Source: Bacteroidales bacterium (GTDB taxonomy: Bacteria > Bacteroidota > Bacteroidia > Bacteroidales > JAADGE01). From it: 6,861 nt of DNA. How positions within the stretch are numbered: the first letter of the stretch is position 1; each line of letters begins with the position of its first letter. A program made the position numbers and the translations under genes. The DNA lies in NCBI GenBank assembly GCA_029932445.1, contig JAOZQB010000157.1, positions 1 through 6,861 of the forward strand, written 5' to 3'. Under the pieces are notes generated by a model. That model was not told the DNA's origin. It ran no database searches and saw nothing but the letters and a program-made list of their open reading frames with translations. Shown here in pieces: positions 1 to 5,471 of this stretch.

Positions 1-645
1 AACTCCGGGAAGTTCAATTAATATTCTGCCTGAATTTCCTTCCAGTTTTTGAATAGACGGTTGAACAACTCCGAATTTATCAATTCTGGAACGAAGGACA
101 TTCAATGAATTATCAATCGCATCATTTGCTTCCTCTCTTAAAACTTTTAAAACATCAGCATCAGAAGTTCCGTGTTTAATACGATCTTTCATACTGTAGG
201 TTCCGAAAATAGCACTCAATTGTGCATTCGGGTCAACTTCTTTAAATGCTTCATAAAATAAGGTTATGAAATCGGATTGTGTTTTTGCTTGTCTCTCTTT
301 TGCTAATTCTATCGCTTTTTTGAAAGTAGGATCCTGATTATTGTCCGATAAATTTACGATTAAATCGGCAACCGATACTTCTAACATTACGTTCATACCG
401 CCTTTTAAGTCAAGTCCTAAGTTTAATTCTCTGTCTTGACATTCTTTAAAAGTATAGGCAGGAAACGGATATGCCTTTTCGGAAGCAACCGAATCTAAAA
501 AATTCCGTTCTTTATTCAAATCACCTTTTGCATAATCCCGAGCTTCTGTTTTTACACGCCAAGTAGCATAGGTAAATGATAATTGATAAATACTTGCCAC
601 TGCCAATAATACGGCAAGAAAAGTAATAACTCCTTTGTTTTGCAT
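1..645 (-). CDS. secDF: Protein translocase SecDF, N-terminal SecD part (partial, cut by left edge)
   Basis: This is the first 215 residues of SecD, an inner-membrane RND-type protein that works with SecYEG and uses the proton gradient to pull exported proteins into the periplasm. Residues 6-26 form the first transmembrane segment. The SecD signature LGLDLKGG is at 76-83, followed by periplasmic-domain sequence. The second conserved block (LRSRIDKFGV, then QPSIQ and RILIELPGV) runs from about 184 to the edge. The start is the ATG at 643-645; its leader is A-rich with only a weak purine run (AAAGAAGA). In Bacteroidota SecD and SecF are usually one fused protein of about 1000 residues, so the fused name is an inference: SecF lies outside the window. 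mdh lies upstream on the same strand, but a terminator and two promoter boxes separate them. The identity as SecD is very secure. Confidence 0.95.
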   Translation of the reverse strand, partial: MQNKGVITFLAVLLAVASIYQLSFTYATWRVKTEARDYAKGDLNKERNFLDSVASEKAYPFPAYTFKECQDRELNLGLDLKGGMNVMLEVSVADLIVNLSDNNQDPTFKKAIELAKERQAKTQSDFITLFYEAFKEVDPNAQLSAIFGTYSMKDRIKHGTSDADVLKVLREEANDAIDNSLNVLRSRIDKFGVVQPSIQKLEGNSGRILIELPGV

Positions 646-692
646 TTCTTAATCTTCTTTAATTATATATATAACTTTGATTTTCAGGGGTG

Positions 693-700
693 CAAATATA
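693..700 (-). promoter_or_regulatory. Candidate -7 box for secDF (proximal)
   Basis: Read on the minus strand this is TATATTTG, a perfect match to the Bacteroidota -7 consensus TAnnTTTG. It would start transcription about 40 bases before the secDF ATG. No good -33 TTG lies at the usual 17-23 base spacing; the nearest TTTG (730-733) is 29 bases away. The box rests on the -7 match and position only. Confidence 0.45.
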
Positions 701-792
701 TTGATTTTTTTTAAATACAGAAGTAAAAACAAAGGGCATAATTGAAAATTATTATTCAAGTTTTTATAAGTTTTGAAGATAAGGTTTTAACG

Positions 793-822
793 CAAATATA
801 ATTAACTGAATATTAATACAAT
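793..822 (-). promoter_or_regulatory. Candidate promoter for secDF (distal), -33 and -7
   Basis: On the minus strand, ATTG (822-819) is followed after 18 bases by TATATTTG (800-793). This fits the Bacteroidota pattern of a TTG-type -33 box and a TAnnTTTG -7 box. It would give a leader of about 140 bases for secDF. It starts directly after the U-tract of the mdh terminator, which makes sense as a restart of transcription for the next gene. Confidence 0.45.
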
Positions 823-824
823 AT

Positions 825-861
825 AAAAAAGACAGTGAGGAAAGCAATCCAAACTGTCTTT
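825..861 (-). terminator. Intrinsic terminator of mdh
   Basis: Perfect 9-bp inverted repeat AAAGACAGT (828-836) and ACTGTCTTT (853-861). The loop can add a small GGA/TCC stem (839-841 with 848-850). On the minus strand the second arm runs into TTTTTTATAT (830-821), a proper U-tract. The hairpin begins 24 bases after the mdh stop codon. On the plus strand it is followed by A, so it should act only in the mdh direction. Confidence 0.85.
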
Positions 862-885
862 AAAAAATACGATAAAAAATGTTTT

Positions 886-1824
886 TTAGATAATGTTCAT
901 ATCATCTAAAACAGTCATCACTTTCTTAACAGAATCAGCAGAAACTTTCAAATCGTTCATTTCTTGTTCCGTTAAATCAAGTTCAATAATTTTTTCAATT
1001 CCGTTTTTACCGAGAACAACCGGAACGCCAAGATAAATATTCTTCATTCCGTATTCGCCGTTAAGCAAAGCACAAACCGGGAATGTTCGTTTTTCGTCTT
1101 TAACAATTGCCTCAACCATTTGAGCTGCTGCCGCACCGGGAGCATACCAAGCAGATGTACCCATTAAGTTAACCAATTCGCCTCCGCCTTTTTTGGTTCG
1201 TTCAACGATTTCGTTAAGTCGGTCTTCTTTAATATATTCAGTAATAGGAATTCCGTTAACAGTTGTAAAACGCGGCAAAGGAACCATGGTATCACCGTGT
1301 CCGCCGAGTAATAATGCTTGTATATCTTTAGGAGATGTTCCCATTTCATCAGCTAAGAACGCACGAAAACGAGCTGTATCCAAAATACCTGCCATTCCGA
1401 ACACTTTATGAGATGAAATACCGGCTGTTTTAAAAGCAGCATAACTCATAACGTCTAAAGGATTTGAAACAATAATAATAATAGCATTCGGTGATTTTGC
1501 CAATGCTTTTGAAGTAACGTCATGAACAATTTTAGCATTTGTAGAAATTAAATCGTCTCTTGACATCCCGGGTTTTCTCGGTAAACCGGAAGTAATAACA
1601 ATAATATCCGAATCTTTTGTTTTATCGTAATCATTTGTAGAACCGATAATTTTTGTATTAAATTGATCAATAGCGGAAGATTCCCACATATCAAGAGATT
1701 TTCCTTCGGAAAGACCTTCTTTAATATCAATTAAAACGACTTCTTTTACAATGTCTTTTCTTGCTACGGAATATGCGACGGTTGCACCGACATTTCCTGC
1801 ACCGATTACTGTTACTTTATCCAT
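886..1824 (-). CDS. mdh: Malate dehydrogenase (NAD-dependent)
   Basis: Cytoplasmic enzyme that interconverts malate and oxaloacetate with NAD in the TCA cycle. The 312 residues match the LDH-like MDH family in length. Seen directly: the Rossmann glycine motif GAGNVG at 8-13; Asp33 at the end of the second strand, typical of NAD rather than NADP use; and the mobile-loop segment LPRKPGMSRDDL at 81-92. In that segment Arg83 is at the position that separates malate (Arg) from lactate (Gln) specificity, and Arg89 is the second substrate arginine. Asn121 follows (SNPLDV), then Asp149 and Arg152 (GILDTARF), and the catalytic His176 in GGHGDTMVP. All key residues are present. The start is ATG 1822-1824 in an A-rich leader without Shine-Dalgarno. 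secDF is downstream behind a terminator. I recall mdh next to secDF in other Bacteroidota, but could not check this here. Confidence 0.97.
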   Translation of the reverse strand: MDKVTVIGAGNVGATVAYSVARKDIVKEVVLIDIKEGLSEGKSLDMWESSAIDQFNTKIIGSTNDYDKTKDSDIIVITSGLPRKPGMSRDDLISTNAKIVHDVTSKALAKSPNAIIIIVSNPLDVMSYAAFKTAGISSHKVFGMAGILDTARFRAFLADEMGTSPKDIQALLLGGHGDTMVPLPRFTTVNGIPITEYIKEDRLNEIVERTKKGGGELVNLMGTSAWYAPGAAAAQMVEAIVKDEKRTFPVCALLNGEYGMKNIYLGVPVVLGKNGIEKIIELDLTEQEMNDLKVSADSVKKVMTVLDDMNII

Positions 1825-1989
1825 GATAAATATTTTTTAGTTTGTTTATTAATTTTCTGCTAAAATAATTGTTTTTTTTTTAGTAATAACATATTTTTCA
1901 ACATATAGAGATAGTTGATATTTTGAATATATTTTGAAACTTGCTATTTATATTTATATGAAACAGTTTGCAGATAAAAAAGAGTTCGT

Positions 1990-2038
1990 CGAAATAAAAT
2001 AACTAAAACGCAATAAACGAAACAAGCGAAATAAAATA
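1990..2038. repeat. 12-bp direct repeat CGAAATAAAATA, two copies
   Basis: The word CGAAATAAAATA occurs at 1990-2001 and again at 2027-2038, 37 bases apart. Similar A-rich words lie between them (for example ATAAACGAAAC at 2013-2023). It ends just before the first GAGACA palindrome. It may be simple AT-rich drift or the edge of a longer dispersed element. Confidence 0.5.
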
Positions 2039-2041
2039 CAG

Positions 2042-2064
2042 GAGACAAGCCCGCCGGCTGTCTC
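2042..2064. repeat. Palindrome 1: GAGACA...TGTCTC with GC-rich core
   Basis: Arms GAGACA (2042-2047) and TGTCTC (2059-2064) continue inward, past a single unpaired A2048, into GCC/GGC (2049-2051 with 2056-2058) closed by loop CGCC. The 9-bp stem is strikingly GC-rich for this AT-rich gap. Its right half is complementary to the left half of palindrome 3. Confidence 0.75.
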
Positions 2065-2101
2065 TTCAATTTTGCATAAATTAAAATATGTGTCCAACCG
2101 C

Positions 2102-2124
2102 AGAGACACATTGCATGTGCCTCT
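2102..2124. repeat. Palindrome 2: AGAGACACAT/ATGTGCCTCT
   Basis: Arms of ten bases at 2102-2111 and 2115-2124 around loop TGC. Nine pairs are Watson-Crick. The tenth (A2106 with C2120) is a mismatch in plus-strand RNA but a G-U wobble in minus-strand RNA, so the hairpin is complete only when read on the minus strand. On the plus strand it is followed by TTTTCTTTTTAT, which looks like a terminator tail. Confidence 0.65.
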
Positions 2125-2185
2125 TTTCTTTTTATACAATAAAACAACCGGATTTTGACAACAAAACAAATAATTCAAAACAATC

Positions 2186-2206
2186 GAGACAGCCGCAAAC
2201 TGTCTC
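2186..2206. repeat. Palindrome 3: GAGACAG...CTGTCTC
   Basis: Perfect 7-bp arms GAGACAG (2186-2192) and CTGTCTC (2200-2206) around loop CCGCAAA. The word CAATCG flanks it directly on both sides (2181-2186 and 2209-2214), with the first copy sharing one base with the arm. It shares the GAGACA/TGTCTC arm sequence with palindrome 1, so the two are probably copies of one element type. Confidence 0.75.
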
Positions 2207-2313
2207 TACAATCGTTTTATAAATTCCGTAAGGAAAACGTTAAATTCAGATGTCTCGAAATTTGAAACCTTACTGTCGAAGGGCATCTCAAAAAAAATCA
2301 AGACTGTTCGCCG

Positions 2314-2370
2314 ATTATTCCAACTTTAACTTTTCGAAAGTTCGAAACTTTCGGAAAGTTTGAGAATAAT
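2314..2370. repeat. 57-base nested inverted repeat of AACTTT/AAAGTT blocks
   Basis: The core is a 15-base arm at 2328-2342 facing its complement at 2346-2360 around a CGA triloop. The only non-Watson-Crick position is T2334/G2354, a G-U wobble in plus-strand RNA. Each arm is itself palindromic (AACTTT-TCG-AAAGTT and AACTTT-CGG-AAAGTT), so one long hairpin or two small ones can form. Outside the core, ATTATTC (2314-2320) matches GAATAAT (2364-2370). An extra AACTTT at 2322-2327 can compete for the same partner. No U-tract follows on either strand, so it is not a normal terminator. Confidence 0.75.
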
Positions 2371-2376
2371 ACACTA

Positions 2377-2384
2377 CAAAATTA
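2377..2384 (-). promoter_or_regulatory. Weak candidate -7 box inside the gap
   Basis: Read on the minus strand this is TAATTTTG, matching TAnnTTTG. A start from here would fall near the edge of the 57-base inverted repeat and run towards mdh with a leader of roughly 550 bases. No -33 TTG is found at the usual distance, and in sequence this AT-rich such a match is expected by chance about once per one to two kilobases per strand. Confidence 0.2.
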
Positions 2385-2570
2385 AAATCTGAATAATTTA
2401 TTTATTAAATTTCTTAAAAGTATATTTCAATATTTTTCATTTTAAATATTATGACCGGTATACTATACAATTCAACTTATTTAATTCTTTTACAGAATGA
2501 AAATTAGATAAATCCGTCCGATTATTTAAAAAAATTGATCGTAAGAAAGAAAAATTAAAGTTCTGAATTT

Positions 2571-3896
2571 TTAAAACAAATAATTCAAACCTATATACAT
2601 TCCTTTTGTACCGTCTTGTTTTTTGGCTGCAATACCGTAATCAACGGCAATAATAAAATTACTGTTGATGACAAAACGAATACCGCCGCCGTAACCGATA
2701 TGCAAACTTTCATCGGCAAATTCCAAATTCGCAAGTTCTGAAGCCGGTACTCCGGTCAAATCAAATTCATACGGAGAAGTAACCATTCCCATATCCACAA
2801 AAGCATTTACACCGAGATAAAAATTTTGATTAAAAATAACCGTTTTTAAAAATTTTGAACGTAATTCAAAGTTTCCGAATGCTACACCATCGCCTGTAAC
2901 ACGATTCCTGAGGACACCTCTGATATTTTTTGCTCCTCCGAGACCGTCTTTAGTTGCTTTTGAGTCTATGGCATAAGGCAACATATAAAAAGGAATATCT
3001 CCTGCAATTTTTGCCTGATAACTTAATCTGTAAGCAAATGTCAATCGGTCAGGAAAAATTGTAAAATATTGTCTGTGAGAAAGTAATAATTTTGTGAAAG
3101 CATAATCATTTCCCAAAAAACCGGGAGCCGTTATTAAAAGTGCTTCCGACCAAATTCCCTTATTCGGATTGGCTTCATTATCTCTGCTGTCAAAAACGGC
3201 ACCTGCTTTTAAAAAAGTAACATTACCGCCCGTTGCCTGATCGGCAGGAATAACACCCCAAGTCACGTATTTATCATATAATAAATCAGTAGAATCCGGT
3301 AATAAATCTTCCGTTTTACCTTCGTTTAACTTATTAATATCAACCGTTGAAATATTTGTTCTGTAATGGGCAACACCCGCTAACCAACGTAATTTTTTCC
3401 CCCATTTCTCCGATACATCCCCTTGAAAATCAGCTTTAATTCTGAATAATTTTCTGGAATGACGAAAATACATTCGTGAAATATAATCCGTTCCGCCGGT
3501 TAATTCAAAAGCCGAATTATAATCAGCTTGGTAACCGTTAAAACCATAAAAATTTAAAGCTTGTTCAGTCAGATAAGAAACATCAAAAGTTACTCTTGTT
3601 TTCGGAATTAATGTCAGTGCATCATAAGTTAATTGATTAATACCGCTTCCTTTTGTTGTTCTCGACCATTCTAAATATAATGAATGATTATAGTTCGGAT
3701 AATTGCTTCCGTCGCCGTAATGATACAAATTAACCAAACCGCCGTATTTAAAACCGGTATCGGCATCATAAGCCACAACGGGAACACCGCCCATACTGAA
3801 ACCTGTTTTTACGTTTTCTTTTTTTGTGCTGTCTTGTTGCGCAAAAATAACGGAAAATGAAATCAATAATGATACTAACAAGCTAAACTTTTTCAT
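2571..3896 (-). CDS. Omp85/BamA-family outer-membrane beta-barrel protein without POTRA domains
   Basis: Predicted outer-membrane barrel of the bacterial surface antigen (Omp85/BamA/TamA) superfamily. Residues 1-19 are a signal peptide (KK, hydrophobic stretch, cleavage after IFA before QQ). The motif PVVAYDADTGF (39-49) opens the mature part. Alternating, aromatic-rich beta-strand sequence continues to the end. Typical family marks are FDSRDNEANPNKG (235-247), GLGGAKNIRG (318-327; IRG is the counterpart of the VRGF loop-6 motif), VNAFVDMG (363-370), and a last strand ending in Phe441. At 441 residues there is room for the barrel but none for POTRA domains, so it is unlikely to be BamA itself; a transport, assembly or lipid-related role is possible but unproven. 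The start ATG at 3894-3896 is supported by the signal peptide. It diverges from the gene at 4010; downstream is the long gap. Confidence 0.85.
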   Translation of the reverse strand: MKKFSLLVSLLISFSVIFAQQDSTKKENVKTGFSMGGVPVVAYDADTGFKYGGLVNLYHYGDGSNYPNYNHSLYLEWSRTTKGSGINQLTYDALTLIPKTRVTFDVSYLTEQALNFYGFNGYQADYNSAFELTGGTDYISRMYFRHSRKLFRIKADFQGDVSEKWGKKLRWLAGVAHYRTNISTVDINKLNEGKTEDLLPDSTDLLYDKYVTWGVIPADQATGGNVTFLKAGAVFDSRDNEANPNKGIWSEALLITAPGFLGNDYAFTKLLLSHRQYFTIFPDRLTFAYRLSYQAKIAGDIPFYMLPYAIDSKATKDGLGGAKNIRGVLRNRVTGDGVAFGNFELRSKFLKTVIFNQNFYLGVNAFVDMGMVTSPYEFDLTGVPASELANLEFADESLHIGYGGGIRFVINSNFIIAVDYGIAAKKQDGTKGMYIGLNYLF

Positions 3897-4009
3897 ATTT
3901 ATTAATTTAAATTTTTATATAATACAAATCTAAAAAAAATATTTAAATATTCATATTTTTAATTTATAAAAACTAATTTTGAAAGATAAACTTATAAAAA
4001 TAAAGAATC
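3897..4009. promoter_or_regulatory. Divergent promoter region, two -7 boxes
   Basis: 113 very AT-rich bases separate two divergent genes. Minus strand: TAGATTTG (3932-3925) lies 28 bases before the Omp85 ATG. Plus strand: TAATTTTG (3974-3981) lies 28 bases before the ATG at 4010. Both fit TAnnTTTG and point the right way at a similar distance. Neither has a clear -33 TTG. No obvious operator palindrome is seen. Confidence 0.5.
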
Positions 4010-5056
4010 ATGAAAAAACTGTTGAAATTTTTGTTTTACTTTATCATTATTGTCATATCGGCTTTTGCAATTTTCCTGATTTATTCAAGCATTGATGATT
4101 ATAAACCTGCAGAAAAAACAACTGTATTAATTTCAGAAAATCCTGATTTATTAAGCGATACAACGGAATATACTTTAATGATTTGGAACATAGGTTATTG
4201 CGGATTAAATAAAGAAATGGATTTTTTCTATGACGGCGGAAAAAACGTGAGACCTTCCGAAGAGAAAGTAAAAGAAAACATACAAGAAGTCAAGTCATTT
4301 TTACTTCAAAATCAAAACACAGACTTTATTTTAATTCAAGAAGTTGACAAACATTCAAAAAGAAGTTATTATTTTAATGAATTTGACACAATCGCTAATG
4401 CTTTCCCTGAAAGAACCTGTGTTTACGGAAAAAACTACGATGTCTTTTTTGTTCCTACCCCTCCGACCGATCCTATGGGTAAAGTAAACAGCGGATTAAT
4501 GACTGTCAGCAAATACACGCCTGAGATTTCCTTTCGACATGCATTTCCCGGAAATTATTCCTGGCCAACGGGACTGTTTATGCTCGACAGATGTTTTTTG
4601 GTAAACCGATATAAACTTACAAACGGAAAAGAACTCCTTATTATTAATACGCACAATTCTGCTTATGACGACGGCACATTAAAAGCTCAACAAATGGCTT
4701 ATCTTAAAACGTTTCTGAAAGAAGAATATAAAAACGGAAATTACATTATTGTTGCCGGTGATTGGAATCAATGTCCGCCGAATTTTACGCCTAAGTTTAA
4801 AGAGAATAAGATGGATTCAATTGTAAAAACCGATATTTCTCCGGATTATTTACCGAAATGGAATTGGCTGTTTGACAATTCTTTACCGACTAACAGGCGC
4901 GTTACAGCACCCTATAAAAAAGGGGAAACGCTTACAACGGTTATTGATTTTTTATTACTGTCACCTAATATAAAAGGTATATCCGTAAAAAATATAGATG
5001 TGGGTTTTGAATATTCCGATCATCAGCCCGTAAAAGCAAGTTTTAAATTAAAATAA
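4010..5056 (+). CDS. Membrane-anchored endonuclease/exonuclease/phosphatase-family protein
   Basis: Metal-dependent phosphodiesterase fold of the DNase I / exonuclease III / inositol-phosphatase superfamily. Residues 5-25 are one hydrophobic segment after MKK, most likely an uncleaved anchor, so the catalytic domain (about 54-348) should face the periplasm. The family's active-site motifs appear in order: WNIGY (59-63, Asn60), IQEVD (109-113, metal-binding Glu111), NTH (213-215, His215), GDWNQ (250-254, Asp251 and Asn253), IDFLLLS (312-318, Asp313) and SDHQPV (336-341, Asp337 and His338). All catalytic positions are present, so it should be active. The substrate cannot be read from sequence: DNA, RNA, a phospholipid head group or a phosphorylated sugar are all possible. 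Start ATG 4010-4012 follows an A-rich leader without Shine-Dalgarno. It is divergent from the Omp85 gene and 90 bases before the DUF2892 gene; no terminator is visible between those two. Confidence 0.88.
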   Translation: MKKLLKFLFYFIIIVISAFAIFLIYSSIDDYKPAEKTTVLISENPDLLSDTTEYTLMIWNIGYCGLNKEMDFFYDGGKNVRPSEEKVKENIQEVKSFLLQNQNTDFILIQEVDKHSKRSYYFNEFDTIANAFPERTCVYGKNYDVFFVPTPPTDPMGKVNSGLMTVSKYTPEISFRHAFPGNYSWPTGLFMLDRCFLVNRYKLTNGKELLIINTHNSAYDDGTLKAQQMAYLKTFLKEEYKNGNYIIVAGDWNQCPPNFTPKFKENKMDSIVKTDISPDYLPKWNWLFDNSLPTNRRVTAPYKKGETLTTVIDFLLLSPNIKGISVKNIDVGFEYSDHQPVKASFKLK

Positions 5057-5146
5057 CCGTAATTGTGATAAAAGTTACAAATTCGGATTAAAGAAAGCCG
5101 TAATTTTGTTTCATAAATTAATTCATAACAAAAAAAACTTGATATC
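5057..5146 (+). promoter_or_regulatory. Intergenic leader with -7 box for the DUF2892 gene
   Basis: TAATTTTG at 5101-5108 matches TAnnTTTG and is identical to the box before the gene at 4010; it lies 38 bases before the ATG at 5147. The -33 position is poor. CCGTAATT occurs twice (5057-5064 and 5098-5105), the second copy overlapping the box. Without a visible terminator after 5056, read-through from the upstream gene is also possible. Confidence 0.4.
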
Positions 5147-5365
5147 ATGAAACGAAATGTAGGAAAAACAGATAAGATTATCAGAATTGTAATTGCAATT
5201 ATTTTGGTTGCTTTGTATTTCACAGATGTTGTAACAGGAACTTTAGGAATTATATTTTTAGTTGCTGCAGGAATTGCATTAGTAACCGCTTTAGTAAATT
5301 TCTGCGGATTGTATGCAATTTTTGGGTTTAGTTCGTGTCCCTTAAAAAAAGGAAAAACCGAATAA
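5147..5365 (+). CDS. DUF2892 (YgaP-type transmembrane domain) small membrane protein
   Basis: A 72-residue protein that I recognise as a DUF2892 / YgaP-like transmembrane protein from its typical opening MKRNVGKTDKIIRIVIA, two hydrophobic segments (about 11-27 and 31-50) joined by a short turn (DVVTGT), and the C-terminal NFCGLYAIFGFSSC with Cys53 and Cys64. In some proteins this domain is joined to a rhodanese domain; here it stands alone, as is common in Bacteroidota. The biochemical role of the free-standing form is not established; the two conserved-looking cysteines hint at sulfur or redox chemistry, which is inference. The start ATG is preceded by GATATC, closely like the start of the next gene (AATATC-ATG-AAACG). 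A strong terminator follows 23 bases after the stop. Confidence 0.85.
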   Translation: MKRNVGKTDKIIRIVIAIILVALYFTDVVTGTLGIIFLVAAGIALVTALVNFCGLYAIFGFSSCPLKKGKTE

Positions 5366-5387
5366 ATAAATTTTTCATAATAAATTT

Positions 5388-5418
5388 AAAAGCATTCTTA
5401 TCCGGGATGCTTTTTTTT
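5388..5418 (+). terminator. Intrinsic terminator after the DUF2892 gene
   Basis: AAAAGCAT (5388-5395) pairs with ATGCTTTT (5407-5414). The stem can grow inward through U-G, C-G and U-G pairs (5396-5398 with 5404-5406) to 11 bp around a UATCC-like loop (5399-5403). A run of eight T starts at 5411, the outer four in the stem, and is followed by ATATATA. Orientation and distance fit termination of the gene ending at 5365. Confidence 0.88.
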
Positions 5419-5431
5419 ATATATATTTTTT

Positions 5432-5439
5432 TATATTTG
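5432..5439 (+). promoter_or_regulatory. Candidate -7 box for the penicillin acylase gene
   Basis: TATATTTG matches TAnnTTTG and lies 32 bases before the ATG at 5472. The place for a -33 box falls inside the terminator's T-run, and no TTG is present there. It is identical in sequence to the two secDF boxes. Confidence 0.45.
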
Positions 5440-5471
5440 AATAAAATTTAAACCCTTAACAAATAAATATC

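Larger units (their letters stand above)
1825..2570. other. 746-bp gene-free gap with several palindromic elements
   Basis: Between the start of mdh and the stop of the Omp85 gene, both on the minus strand, I find no credible coding sequence. Short open frames at 1944-2178 run through the palindromes and give Cys/Leu/Phe-rich peptides with no family resemblance. The gap holds a T10 run at 1872-1881 (A10 in the mdh leader), a 12-bp direct repeat, three GAGACA-type palindromes and a 57-base nested inverted repeat, each listed separately. The stretch 2385-2570 is AT-rich and I see nothing firm in it, including no clear terminator for the Omp85 gene. I found no TAnnTTTG box close upstream of mdh; the only one on the correct strand in the gap is at 2377-2384. 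Confidence 0.7.

Noticed and set aside
1164..1730. Open frames on both strands inside mdh
   Set aside because: They lie wholly within a gene with complete catalytic motifs and have no features of their own.
1944..2178. Two overlapping minus-strand open frames (67 and 74 codons) in the gap
   Set aside because: They run through the palindromes and the A-rich repeats, give Cys/Phe/Leu-rich peptides with no recognisable family, and overlap in two frames. They look like open frames by chance in AT-rich non-coding DNA.
2042..2206. CRISPR array
   Set aside because: The palindromes differ in core and spacing, only three are present, and there is no constant repeat with regular spacers and no cas gene.
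2249..2288. AGATG/CATCT inverted repeat with an inner CGA/TCG
   Set aside because: Only five pairs with a long unpaired interior; too weak to list as an element.
2429..2450. AATATTT/AAATATT hairpin as a terminator for the Omp85 gene
   Set aside because: The 7-bp stem is AT-only, lies about 120 bases past the stop and lacks a convincing U-tract; such repeats are expected by chance in AT-rich DNA.
5057..5105. CCGTAATT repeated 41 bases apart as an operator pair
   Set aside because: An eight-base direct repeat without dyad symmetry is not enough evidence for regulator binding.
5023..5223. Minus-strand 66-codon frame over the end of the phosphodiesterase-fold gene and the DUF2892 start
   Set aside because: It overlaps two well-supported plus-strand genes and the promoter region between them; no family resemblance.
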